DNA of 34,492 bases, taken from positions 1-34,492 of the forward strand of contig DAONSQ010000005.1 of the NCBI GenBank assembly GCA_035411265.1, in the 5' to 3' direction. Within the stretch, counting starts at the first letter, position 1. Each line of letters begins with the position of its first letter. Both the position numbers and the translations under genes were made by a program. The DNA is from UBA1359 sp035411265 (GTDB taxonomy: Bacteria; Patescibacteriota; Patescibacteriia; Patescibacteriales; Patescibacteriaceae). The notes below the pieces were generated by a model. The model did not search any database. It was not told the DNA's origin and worked only from the letters and a program-made list of their open reading frames with translations. Shown here one piece after another: positions 6,932 to 15,035 of the stretch.

Positions 6932-8629
6932 TTACATTGCTTCAGGAGCATTAATACCTAAAAGATTTAAACCGTTAACTAAAACTTGACGAACTGCCTT
7001 GACTAAGCGCAAACGGCTAGCACTTTGGTCTGATCCAATGATCCTTATTTTTTGATAATAATCATTAAAAGCCTGAGCTAATTCAAATAAATATTTAGCC
7101 AGGATTGAAGGGTCGGTTTGATTGGCAGTCAATTCCACTGTCTGGCTAAATCTTGCTAAGCGCAGTAACAGATTCTTTTCCAACGGTTCGTCTAAAATTA
7201 ATTCAGCAGTTAGTTCGACATCCTTAGCCTGACGGGTAATTGCTGCCAAACGGACAGCAGCATACTGGATATAGGCAGCAGTAAAACCTTCAAAACTCAA
7301 AGCCTGATTAATGTCAAAAGTAATCGGCTTATCAGCTCCAACCTTTATCATTTCAAATTTTAACGCGCCAGCCACAACTTGCCAAGCAGTCTGCTTTTTT
7401 TGTTCATCAGTCCAATCTTTATGACGGCGATAAATTTCCTCAGTTTCTCTAGCTAAAAGCTGCTCTTTTAAATCCTCATAAGTAACAACAGTACCTTCAC
7501 GAGAAGACATCATACCACTTGGTAATTTAACAAAACTATAGGACAGATGACGAATTGGCTTATCAACTCCCAGACGGTGCAAAACTGCCGCTAATTGCTC
7601 AATATAAAGGCTTTGGCGCTCATCAATCACATACCAGGATTGATCAAGCTGATAGTTGTCAAACTTAGCTTGAGCTAATGGCAAATCGGCTACTGGATAA
7701 AGCGAAGTGCCATCGCTACGAAGGATTGGTAAAACACCTAGATTTTCGCTCTCCAAATTGGCAATAACCGCTCCCTGGCTCTTTTCCAAGCGGCCATCAG
7801 CTAACATAGCTTTAACTATTTCTTGACCTGCTTCTAGATAATCGCTTTCAAAAAAAGTCTGCTCAAATTTAATATCAAGTTCCTGATAAATATTATTAAA
7901 TTGGTCAATACTCCACTGCCTAGTTTCCTTCCAACGGCTATACTCTGGTTCCAGCTTAGCTTCCAAGCGCTGCATGATTGCACTAATCTCAGTTTGATAT
8001 TCAGGCTTGTCTTTTAACTCTTGACTGGCTTGGACATAGATTTGACCAAGAAAAAAACCACGATTAGCTGGTAGCGTCTGATTAGCTGGTAATTGATTGA
8101 GCTTCCAGATAACCTTGGCAATATGGATACCAAAATCGTTAAGATAAGAAACTGGAACCACCTGATAACCACAAAATTTTAAAATCCGCTGGACACTATC
8201 GCCAAAAAATAAATTGCGCAAATGGCCGACATGATATTCTTTATGAGTATTGGCATTAGAATATTCAATCATGATGCGCTGGCCTTGACCGACAGTTGAA
8301 CGGCCATAATCAATGCCCTGATTATCAATTTCACCAATAATTGCCTGAGCTAACTGAGTTTTAGACAAATGACAATTAAGATAAGGGCCAACCGCTTGCC
8401 AGCTTTCAATCTCTGGCAAAGCTAACACAGTCAATTTACCGGCCAAATCTTTGGCTAATTCAGCTGGCGACAAGCTAAATTGCTTAGCAACCGCAAAGCA
8501 AGGCCAACTGAGATCACCTAATTCAGCTTGAGGCGGAACCAATAAATCACTAGCTCCAACGACTGGCTGAGGCAAAGACTGATTGATTGCCGCAACAATT
8601 TTAACAACAACTTCATTATACCAAGCCAT
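6932..8629 (-). CDS. argS: Arginyl-tRNA synthetase
   Basis: 565 aa, normal length for the bacterial enzyme. Class I synthetase that charges tRNA-Arg, needing bound tRNA for activation. The N-terminal Add-1 domain spans about 1-110. The HIGH signature is HVGH at 133-136 inside SNANTHKEYHVGHLRN, a stretch very typical of ArgRS. The KMSKS position is replaced by MMSSREG near residue 376, also normal for this family. The DALR anticodon-binding helical domain fills about 450-565. The ATG at 8629 follows the tyrS stop... in transcription order tyrS is upstream, so argS starts one base after tyrS ends. No SD is visible. Confidence 0.97.
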   Translation of the reverse strand: MAWYNEVVVKIVAAINQSLPQPVVGASDLLVPPQAELGDLSWPCFAVAKQFSLSPAELAKDLAGKLTVLALPEIESWQAVGPYLNCHLSKTQLAQAIIGEIDNQGIDYGRSTVGQGQRIMIEYSNANTHKEYHVGHLRNLFFGDSVQRILKFCGYQVVPVSYLNDFGIHIAKVIWKLNQLPANQTLPANRGFFLGQIYVQASQELKDKPEYQTEISAIMQRLEAKLEPEYSRWKETRQWSIDQFNNIYQELDIKFEQTFFESDYLEAGQEIVKAMLADGRLEKSQGAVIANLESENLGVLPILRSDGTSLYPVADLPLAQAKFDNYQLDQSWYVIDERQSLYIEQLAAVLHRLGVDKPIRHLSYSFVKLPSGMMSSREGTVVTYEDLKEQLLARETEEIYRRHKDWTDEQKKQTAWQVVAGALKFEMIKVGADKPITFDINQALSFEGFTAAYIQYAAVRLAAITRQAKDVELTAELILDEPLEKNLLLRLARFSQTVELTANQTDPSILAKYLFELAQAFNDYYQKIRIIGSDQSASRLRLVKAVRQVLVNGLNLLGINAPEAM

Positions 8630-8630
8630 A

Positions 8631-9833
8631 CTAGCTAGCTAATTTTAAATACCAGAATTGCTTCTTGCCCTTTTGCAATAAAACCGGTTCAGCCCCAAGA
8701 CTAATGACAGTCTGACTATCATTAATAGTCTGCTCTGCTAATTTAAGACCGCCCTGCTCAACCAAGCGACGAGCTTCACCACGGCTACTAACGGCTTTCA
8801 ATTCTACCAATAAATCAAGCACTGGCCACTCAGCTTGGCTAAGCTCAATAGTTGCAATATCATCAGGCAAAGCTTTCTGTTGGACAACTTTAATGAAATA
8901 ATCTTCAGCTTGCTGAGCTGATTCAACGCCATGATACATAGTCACTATTTCTTTAGCTAAAGCCATCTTGGCATCGCGCGGATTAGCGCCGGCTTTGATT
9001 TCAGACTCATAACGAGCCACCTCCTCAAGCGACACCCTAGTCATCAAGGTAAAATATTTAACAATTAGCTCATCACCAATTCCCATAACTTTGGCATACA
9101 TGGTGTTTGGTTCATCCAAAAAGTTAATCGTGTTACCCCAGCTTGAGCTCATTTTACGGCCATCTGTCCCTTCAGCTAAAACTGTCATTAAAATATTTTG
9201 CGGTTCCTGGCCAAAATGTTCCTGGAGTTTACGGCCAGCCAGCAGATTGAAACGCTGATCAGTACCCCCTAGTTCAACATCAGCCTTTATCATAACCGAA
9301 TCATAGCCCTGCATGATCGGATAGAGCATTTCTCTCAAAGAAACCCTGGTGCCAGCCTCTAAGCGGCGGCGGATATTATCACGAGCAATAAATTCGGCAA
9401 CAGAAAATTGGTCAGCTTGTTCACCGATTTTGTCATAAGTTAAACCACTTAACCATTCGCTATTATAGTGAAATTCGCAATTATCTAAATCGATCAATTT
9501 ACCAGCCTGCTCAAAATATTTAGCTAAGTTGATCTTAACTTGCTCTTTGGTCAGCATCGGCCGTTCGCTTTCCTTGTCAGAAGTATCGCCGATCACGCCA
9601 GTAAAATCACCAACAATAAAGACCACCTGATGACCCAGGCGTTGCAGGTCGCGTAATTTTAGGATTGGAATTGACCGTCCTAAATGCAGATTGGGGCTGG
9701 TTGGATCAGTGCCAAACTTAATTCTAAGCTGCTTGCCACTGAGTAATTTTTTGCGCAAATCCTCTTTAACAATAACTTCATCAACCCCCCGCGACAAAAG
9801 TTCGTCAATAATTTGCGGATCAGTATTTATCAT
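8631..9833 (-). CDS. tyrS: Tyrosyl-tRNA synthetase
   Basis: 400 aa. Class I synthetase for tRNA-Tyr. The HIGH-like motif is HLGR at 50-53 and the KMSKS motif is KMSSS at 227-231, followed by WGN. The residues YDSV and GGTDQRFN of the Tyr-binding pocket are in place. A C-terminal S4 RNA-binding domain (about 335-400, with SSRGEARRLVEQGG) contacts the tRNA. It is the compact, single-subtype form common in Gram-negative bacteria (TyrZ-like). It lies between mscS (4-base gap) and argS in one co-directional run. No SD is visible. Confidence 0.96.
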   Translation of the reverse strand: MINTDPQIIDELLSRGVDEVIVKEDLRKKLLSGKQLRIKFGTDPTSPNLHLGRSIPILKLRDLQRLGHQVVFIVGDFTGVIGDTSDKESERPMLTKEQVKINLAKYFEQAGKLIDLDNCEFHYNSEWLSGLTYDKIGEQADQFSVAEFIARDNIRRRLEAGTRVSLREMLYPIMQGYDSVMIKADVELGGTDQRFNLLAGRKLQEHFGQEPQNILMTVLAEGTDGRKMSSSWGNTINFLDEPNTMYAKVMGIGDELIVKYFTLMTRVSLEEVARYESEIKAGANPRDAKMALAKEIVTMYHGVESAQQAEDYFIKVVQQKALPDDIATIELSQAEWPVLDLLVELKAVSSRGEARRLVEQGGLKLAEQTINDSQTVISLGAEPVLLQKGKKQFWYLKLAS

Positions 9834-9837
9834 ATGT

Positions 9838-10605
9838 TTAACGGCCGATTAGCGGACAAGACCGCTCAGCCAATTCATTTATTATATTTTGTAAGAGGTC
9901 ATGACGAGCAGCCATCTCCTCGGAAGCACTATCAATTTTAATAATTGCTCTAAATTTAAGACCGGCTGAAGTTAATTCTTCAAAATAAAACTGCGGTTCA
10001 GTAGTATTTTTTTGATACTTACCGGCTGTCAATTTGGCTGCGGCCATAACCCCAGTTTCAATATCAGCCAACTTACTCCCAGGAGCAGCTATTGCTGACA
10101 AACTCAAACGCCAGCCTTTTTCACCTTGCCCATAGCTAACCACCTTTTGATTAGCAAATAAACGATTAGGCATAATAATCTTTTCACCAGCTGGAGTTCT
10201 TAAACGAGTTGAGCGCCAAGAAATATCTTCAACCTTAGCCACCGTGCCGTCATCCATCCGAAGATAAGCACCAACGCGAATTGTTTTATCAATAATAACA
10301 AAGACGGCGGCAAATAGATTGGACAAAGTTTCTTGGAGCCCCAAAGCAATGGCCACGCCAGCCACGCCAAGCCCAGCCCAAAGCGGACCGATGTCGATAT
10401 GCCAAATCTGGCCAATAGTCAACAGGGCCACAACATAAATCAAGGCTTGGATAGAACGCTGCAAAATCAAACGCATGGTCGGATTGATATGTTCAGAGCC
10501 TTGGCGGCGCTCAGCCCAACGGCGACTAAAACCAGTGCACCAACGAGACAGCGACCAAGCAGCTGATAAAACAACAATAGAAACTATGGTATTAATTAAC
10601 CACAT
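9838..10605 (-). CDS. MscS-family small-conductance mechanosensitive channel
   Basis: 255 aa. Integral membrane channel that opens under membrane tension. Hydrophobic segments lie at about 1-20, 50-72 and 75-100; the third is Gly/Ala-rich (GLGVAGVAIALGLQE), as in the pore-lining TM3 of MscS. The cytosolic beta domain follows, with SWRSTRLRTPAGEKIIMPN, the hallmark of this family. The C-terminal alpha/beta region is about 150-255. It has three TM helices, the minimal MscS plan. It is embedded in a run of aminoacyl-tRNA synthetase genes, between valS and tyrS, with gaps of 10 and 4 bases, so it is probably co-transcribed with them. Confidence 0.92.
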   Translation of the reverse strand: MWLINTIVSIVVLSAAWSLSRWCTGFSRRWAERRQGSEHINPTMRLILQRSIQALIYVVALLTIGQIWHIDIGPLWAGLGVAGVAIALGLQETLSNLFAAVFVIIDKTIRVGAYLRMDDGTVAKVEDISWRSTRLRTPAGEKIIMPNRLFANQKVVSYGQGEKGWRLSLSAIAAPGSKLADIETGVMAAAKLTAGKYQKNTTEPQFYFEELTSAGLKFRAIIKIDSASEEMAARHDLLQNIINELAERSCPLIGR

Positions 10606-10615
10606 ATTATTTAAA

Positions 10616-13234
10616 TTATTTTTGCTGTAAAGCTTTAAGTTCAGCTTGCCAATTGGCTAATTTTTGGCGTTCCATCTCAACAACCTTAGTTGGAGCCTTA
10701 AGCGTAAACTCTGGATTAGCTAAACGCTGTTCTAAATTACTAATAGCAATTGCTAATTCACCGATCTTTTTTTCATTTTTTTCTTGAGCATCGCTAGCCT
10801 CAATTTCTCCCATTAAATAAAAACTAATCGATCCGCAAACTCCGGCTAAAGATTTTTCCGGAGCAGCTGCTTCAGCGACTATCTCGACATTATCTAGGCC
10901 AGTTTTAAGACGCTTGATGAGTTCAATCTGCTCAGCTAGCAAATCAGCTTTAGCGCCAGCCACAATCAAGGCCGACAACTTTTGACTTGGAGCAATCTGC
11001 TGACTGCTGCGTAAATTACGAATCTCAACAATCAAATCCTGAACCAAGGCAAAATCAACCCCAACCTGGAAATCATCAGTGAGCGGCTGCGGCCACTGAG
11101 CAATGATTAACGGTTCGTTAATCTCTAACTGCTGCCACAAGACCTCAGTCACGAATGGGATAAAAGGTTGCCACAAGATTAGCAAATTCTTAAAAATATA
11201 ACCCAAAACATTAGCTTTCTGGCTGGAAGCCTCAATCTTACTAACCTCCAGATACCAATCAGCCAAATCATTCCAAGTAAAATCACGCAAAGCTTCACCA
11301 GCTAAAGAAAATTCATAATTATCGATCCGCTGGCCAACCGTTTTAATCAGCTCATTAAATCGCCCCAAAATCCATTTATCTGCTAAAGTTGTCTGAGATA
11401 AGTCTAGATTGTTGTGGACATAAACAGTCTTATCAGGCAGTAATGATAAAATATACCGACCAATATTCCAAAGCTTATTAACAAAATTACGATAGCTAGC
11501 AATCTTATCTGCTCCGAGTCGACAATCATTACCCGGCGTAATACCGATCAAAAGCGACAAACGGACAGCATCAGTTCCATAAAGCTCAATCATATCCAAT
11601 GGATCAAGACCATTGCCCTTGGATTTACTCATTTTTTTACCATGCTCATCAAGTACTAGGCCATGCAGATAAACATCACGGAAAGGCACTTCACCAACGC
11701 CGTAAAGCGACATCATGATCATGCGCGAAACCCACAGCGGCAAAATATCATAACCAGTTTCAATCACTTGATGCGGATGGAATTTGGCTAAATCACCAGT
11801 TTTTTGACCGCTAATAAAATTATCCGGCCAGCCCAAAGTGGAAAAAGTCCACATACCAGATGAAAACCAAGTGTCCAGGGTGTCAGGATCTTGCTGCCAA
11901 TCATTTCCTTCAGGCGCTGTTTCACCAACAAAAACTTCTGCACCACGATACCAAACTGGAATCTGATGGCCAAACCAAATTTGCCGAGAAATACACCAGT
12001 CATGCAGCCCCTTCATCCAATCTAAATAGCTACGCTCAAAACGCTCGGAAACAAAATGGATCTCGCCTTTTTCAACTACTTCCAAAGCTGCTTGCTTCAA
12101 GGACTTACCACCAAGACGAGCTAGTGGCTGATCAACGCTAACAAACCACTGCTCTGATGGTAATGGCTCAATAGCAGTGCCACAGCGATAACAAACCGAT
12201 AGATTATGAGTAATAGTTTCTCGACTAATCATCAAGCCGCGCTTTTCCAATTCTTCAACCACTAATTGCCTAGCCTCACTGACTGGCAAACCGCTAAAAC
12301 GGCCAAGATTGTCAGCCATCAAGCCGTCAGGAGTGATAACTTTAATTATTTCTAAATCATGTTTTTCTTTAAATTGCCAATCAGTCATGGAGTGGGCTGG
12401 CGTTACCCCAACCGCTCCAGTACCAAAACTAGCATCAACAGTCCAGTCAGCAATAATTTTAATAGTCAGCGGCTGGCCGCAAAAATCAAGCCGATAGGTT
12501 TGGCCAATATATTTTTGGTAACGCTCATCTTGTGGATTAACCGCCACAGCCGTATCACCAAGCTTAGTTTCTGGGCGAGTGGTAGCGATAGCAATTGGAA
12601 AATCAGCCGAATATTTAAAAGTATAGAGTTCAGTCGGCTGCTCTTTGTATTCGACTTCATCATCAGCCAAAGTACTCTGACAACGCGGACACCAATTAAC
12701 AATCCGTTCACCGCGATAAATAGCGCCATCTTCATACATCTGCTTAAACATGGTGCGAACTGCCTTTTGCCGCTCATCATCCATAGTAAAAGCTAACCTC
12801 GACCAATCAAGCGAAGCCCCCATTTTCTTAATCTGATGCAGAATAGTCGCTTGAGTTGAACCGACAAATTGCCAGACGCGGCGCAAAAATTCTTCGCGAC
12901 CATAATCATGACGAGTTTTGCCCTCAGTTTGATAAAGTTTCTTTTCAACTACGTTTTGAGTAGCAATCGCCGCATGATCAGTGCCAGGCAACCATAAAGT
13001 CCGCTCTCCCTGAGCACGATGGTAACGAATCAACAAATCCTCAATCGCTAGCATGGCCGCATGCCCTAAATGAAGCTTATCAGTAATATTGGGTGGCGGT
13101 AAAACAATCGTATAGCTCGGCGCTTCAGCTGGAAAAGGCAAATTGTCCGGATTAAAAAAACCGCTATCCAGCCATTGCTGATAGATGGCTTCTTCGTAAT
13201 TCTTGGGCTCGTAAGCCTTGGCAAGTTCAGTCAT
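10616..13234 (-). CDS. valS: Valyl-tRNA synthetase
   Basis: 872 aa from the ATG at 13234; an in-frame TTG at 13243 would add three residues and is less likely. Class I synthetase for tRNA-Val with editing of mischarged Thr. HLGH at 55-58 in PPPNITDKLHLGHA and KMSKS near residue 534 (KKMSKSKGNGLDP) are both intact. The CP1 editing insertion carries the TTRPET and DWCISRQIWFGH motifs. The anticodon-binding domain is followed by a C-terminal coiled-coil arm (last 65 residues or so, with LEQRLANPEF), typical of ValRS. It is the first gene of the valS-mscS-tyrS-argS-pheS-pheT run and has a promoter and upstream terminators. No SD is visible. Confidence 0.96.
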   Translation of the reverse strand: MTELAKAYEPKNYEEAIYQQWLDSGFFNPDNLPFPAEAPSYTIVLPPPNITDKLHLGHAAMLAIEDLLIRYHRAQGERTLWLPGTDHAAIATQNVVEKKLYQTEGKTRHDYGREEFLRRVWQFVGSTQATILHQIKKMGASLDWSRLAFTMDDERQKAVRTMFKQMYEDGAIYRGERIVNWCPRCQSTLADDEVEYKEQPTELYTFKYSADFPIAIATTRPETKLGDTAVAVNPQDERYQKYIGQTYRLDFCGQPLTIKIIADWTVDASFGTGAVGVTPAHSMTDWQFKEKHDLEIIKVITPDGLMADNLGRFSGLPVSEARQLVVEELEKRGLMISRETITHNLSVCYRCGTAIEPLPSEQWFVSVDQPLARLGGKSLKQAALEVVEKGEIHFVSERFERSYLDWMKGLHDWCISRQIWFGHQIPVWYRGAEVFVGETAPEGNDWQQDPDTLDTWFSSGMWTFSTLGWPDNFISGQKTGDLAKFHPHQVIETGYDILPLWVSRMIMMSLYGVGEVPFRDVYLHGLVLDEHGKKMSKSKGNGLDPLDMIELYGTDAVRLSLLIGITPGNDCRLGADKIASYRNFVNKLWNIGRYILSLLPDKTVYVHNNLDLSQTTLADKWILGRFNELIKTVGQRIDNYEFSLAGEALRDFTWNDLADWYLEVSKIEASSQKANVLGYIFKNLLILWQPFIPFVTEVLWQQLEINEPLIIAQWPQPLTDDFQVGVDFALVQDLIVEIRNLRSSQQIAPSQKLSALIVAGAKADLLAEQIELIKRLKTGLDNVEIVAEAAAPEKSLAGVCGSISFYLMGEIEASDAQEKNEKKIGELAIAISNLEQRLANPEFTLKAPTKVVEMERQKLANWQAELKALQQK

Positions 13235-13257
13235 AAAAATCAATAAAAACTGCTGTC

Positions 13258-13286
13258 AGCATAACAAAAAGACCTTGAAAAAGCAA
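13258..13286 (-). promoter_or_regulatory. Probable promoter of the valS operon
   Basis: On the minus strand TTGCTT (13286-13281), 17-bp spacer ending in TGT, and -10 TATGCT (13263-13258, 4 of 6). The -35 lies within the second terminator hairpin. Leader would be about 16-20 bases. Confidence 0.45.
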
Positions 13287-13289
13287 GGT
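13265..13289 (-). terminator. Second terminator before valS
   Basis: On the minus strand ACCTTG-CTTTTT-CAAGGT is followed by CTTTTTG. It is a weaker 6-bp stem, in tandem with the terminator at 13306-13335. Confidence 0.6.
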
Positions 13290-13305
13290 TTTACTGCCTT
13301 TTAGA

Positions 13306-13335
13306 TAAGAAAAAGGCACACCAGAGTGGTATGCC
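13306..13335 (-). terminator. Terminator of the 38-aa small gene
   Basis: On the minus strand GGCATACC-ACTCT-GGTGTGCC (8 bp, one G-T pair) followed by TTTTTC. It begins 11 bases after the stop of the small ORF. Confidence 0.82.
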
Positions 13336-13346
13336 TATAAAAAAGT

Positions 13347-13463
13347 TCAATCCTCGGCCATTAGGCCTGGATTATAAAACTTTAAAGTCCAGCCAAAAGT
13401 TACTCGACTCAAAACAATAACCATAGCCATTGCAGCTATTCTTAAAGCTTGGTCAGCCTTCAT
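13347..13463 (-). CDS. Small single-helix membrane protein, 38 aa, unrecognised
   Basis: An ATG at 13463 is preceded by AAGGAGGG at a four-base spacing, one of the best SDs in the window, and the frame runs 38 codons to TGA. The peptide starts MKADQALRIA, has one hydrophobic stretch (about residues 9-26, AAMAMVIVLSRVTFGW) and ends NPGLMAED, so it could be a single-pass membrane protein. It has its own -35/-10 (13499-13527) inside the comEC 3' end and two tandem terminators, which together make it a complete transcription unit. I do not recognise it. It has scattered Val codons (15, 17, 21) upstream of valS, but no run of them, so a Val-attenuation leader is a weaker alternative. Confidence 0.68.
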   Translation of the reverse strand: MKADQALRIAAMAMVIVLSRVTFGWTLKFYNPGLMAED

Positions 13464-13467
13464 GATT

Positions 13468-13475
13468 CCCTCCTT
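13468..13475 (-). promoter_or_regulatory. Strong Shine-Dalgarno sequence of the 38-aa gene
   Basis: AAGGAGGG on the minus strand, four bases (AATC) before the ATG at 13463; same layout as the SD of the gene at 197. Confidence 0.85.
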
Positions 13476-13498
13476 GTTGATTTATTTTTTATATTTTC

Positions 13499-13527
13499 AA
13501 TAAACCACATTAATCTAATTTAGTCAA
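13499..13527 (-). promoter_or_regulatory. Probable promoter of the 38-aa gene
   Basis: On the minus strand TTGACT (13527-13522, 5 of 6), 17-bp spacer, TTTATT (13504-13499, 4 of 6). The -35 sits within the last codons of comEC. The leader would be about 29 bases. Confidence 0.5.
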
Positions 13528-15009
13528 AATTTTCTTAATTAAAACTACTGTTAGGCTATAATAAATAATAACGATCATTAGCCGCCAATTGCTTGGCCAA
13601 TCGCTTAAATAGCTAGCACCAGGCAGACTAGCTAAAAGGTCAATTATTTTTAAAATAAAACTTAGAAGCCAACCAGCCGGCGCAAAAATAAATACTCCAG
13701 CCGCTGGATAAAATAAAGCAAAAAAACTAGCTAGCAGTAGCGAGATAGTCAGCCACGGCAAAGACCAGACTACTAGCAAATTAGCCAGTGGCGCAATAAG
13801 TGATAATTGGCCAAACTGCCAAAAAATAAGTGGCCAAGTCCAGACTTGGGCAGCCAAGGTTGAAGCCAGGTTTTCCTTGATAATCTTGAGTCTAAATAGC
13901 GGGTAGCGTCCTAAGATTTTTTGCCAAAAACTAGTCCAATAAATCAAACCTAAAACTGCTAAAAAAGATAGGCCAAACCCTAAATCACCCCAAAGATAAA
14001 AGGGATTAACCACTAGCATTAAACTAGCACTAATTAGCAGCAAGTGAATATCCAGGCTGGGCCGACCAGACTCTTTACCCCAAAGTACCAAAAGGCCAAA
14101 AAGTCCGGCTCGAACCGCTGAAGCTGGCGCACCGATGACTAAAACATAACTAGTAATCACTAAGCTAGTCAGCACTATAGCTGAACGGCGCGGAAAACTG
14201 ATCAAGAGTAAACTGTTGGCAATCAATAGCACTAGCAAACTGATATTAAAACCAGAAACCGCGGTAATGTGGCTAAGGCCTGTTGCGGCTAATTTTTGTT
14301 GCCACTCGCCTGTTAGCTCTCCATCACCACCCCAAACCAAAGGACCGGCCAAACTTGCTGCTGGCTCAGGCAAAGATCTAGCTAATCCTTGGGCTAATTT
14401 TTGCTGCTGAGCTTGCAAATACGACCAAAGACTTGGTTTTAGCTGGGCTATCAACTGCTTATCTTTAGCCTTAATAATCAGCCCGATTCTTTGACGAAAC
14501 AGATAATAGCGGTAACTAAAAACCAAACCATCCGGCAACGGCTCAACTCGGCCAATAATCTGCCAAACCTGACCTGATTGAGCACCTATCGGCCAAGCTG
14601 CTGAAGAATTAACTAAAACCTTTAAATCAAAGGGTCTTACGCCATAACCACAATCATAACTAACTCTTTTTAGAGTAGCGGAATGGCCGCCAAAAGACTT
14701 AGCTCGTGGCCGACTAATTAATTCTCCACGAATTATTATCGATTTCCCCCAGCAAATATCAGGCAAGCTGCTTTTTTTAAAATTATCCTGAGCAAAGATA
14801 AAACGACCTAGACCTAATAAAAAACAAACCAACAACCAGCCCATGGGTCGAGTTTTAGCTAAAAGCAAAAAACCGCTGGCAAGTCCGACCAGCAAACTAA
14901 AAATAAGCGCTTGCGGCCAAACAGCTGGCCAAAACGCCATTAGCCCAACTCCTAAAATAAAAGCTAGCCAAGGGTAGCTAGCTAAAGATATCTGTCCCCC
15001 TCCCGACAT
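13510..15009 (-). CDS. comEC: ComEC/Rec2-type DNA-uptake channel, membrane core only
   Basis: 499 aa, against about 750 in Bacillus ComEC. The family forms the inner-membrane channel for single-stranded DNA during natural transformation. The N-terminal helices and a soluble DUF4131-like region (about 60-190) are followed by the polytopic competence domain (about 210-499), with its signature GLSHITAVSGFNISLL and the later SAVRAGLFGLL. The C-terminal metallo-beta-lactamase-like domain found in full-length ComEC is absent: the protein ends in its last TM helices. No other competence gene is in the window. It follows prfB by 26 bases on the same strand. An environmental DNA-scavenging role in CPR is an inference. 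Confidence 0.88.
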   Translation of the reverse strand: MSGGGQISLASYPWLAFILGVGLMAFWPAVWPQALIFSLLVGLASGFLLLAKTRPMGWLLVCFLLGLGRFIFAQDNFKKSSLPDICWGKSIIIRGELISRPRAKSFGGHSATLKRVSYDCGYGVRPFDLKVLVNSSAAWPIGAQSGQVWQIIGRVEPLPDGLVFSYRYYLFRQRIGLIIKAKDKQLIAQLKPSLWSYLQAQQQKLAQGLARSLPEPAASLAGPLVWGGDGELTGEWQQKLAATGLSHITAVSGFNISLLVLLIANSLLLISFPRRSAIVLTSLVITSYVLVIGAPASAVRAGLFGLLVLWGKESGRPSLDIHLLLISASLMLVVNPFYLWGDLGFGLSFLAVLGLIYWTSFWQKILGRYPLFRLKIIKENLASTLAAQVWTWPLIFWQFGQLSLIAPLANLLVVWSLPWLTISLLLASFFALFYPAAGVFIFAPAGWLLSFILKIIDLLASLPGASYLSDWPSNWRLMIVIIYYSLTVVLIKKILTKLD

Positions 15010-15035
15010 AATCTTAATCTTATTTTAAAACAAAT

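Noticed and set aside
13244..13509. T-box riboswitch before valS
   Set aside because: No T-box sequence (TGGN bulge set) or specifier loop was seen; the gap is explained by the 38-aa gene and terminators.
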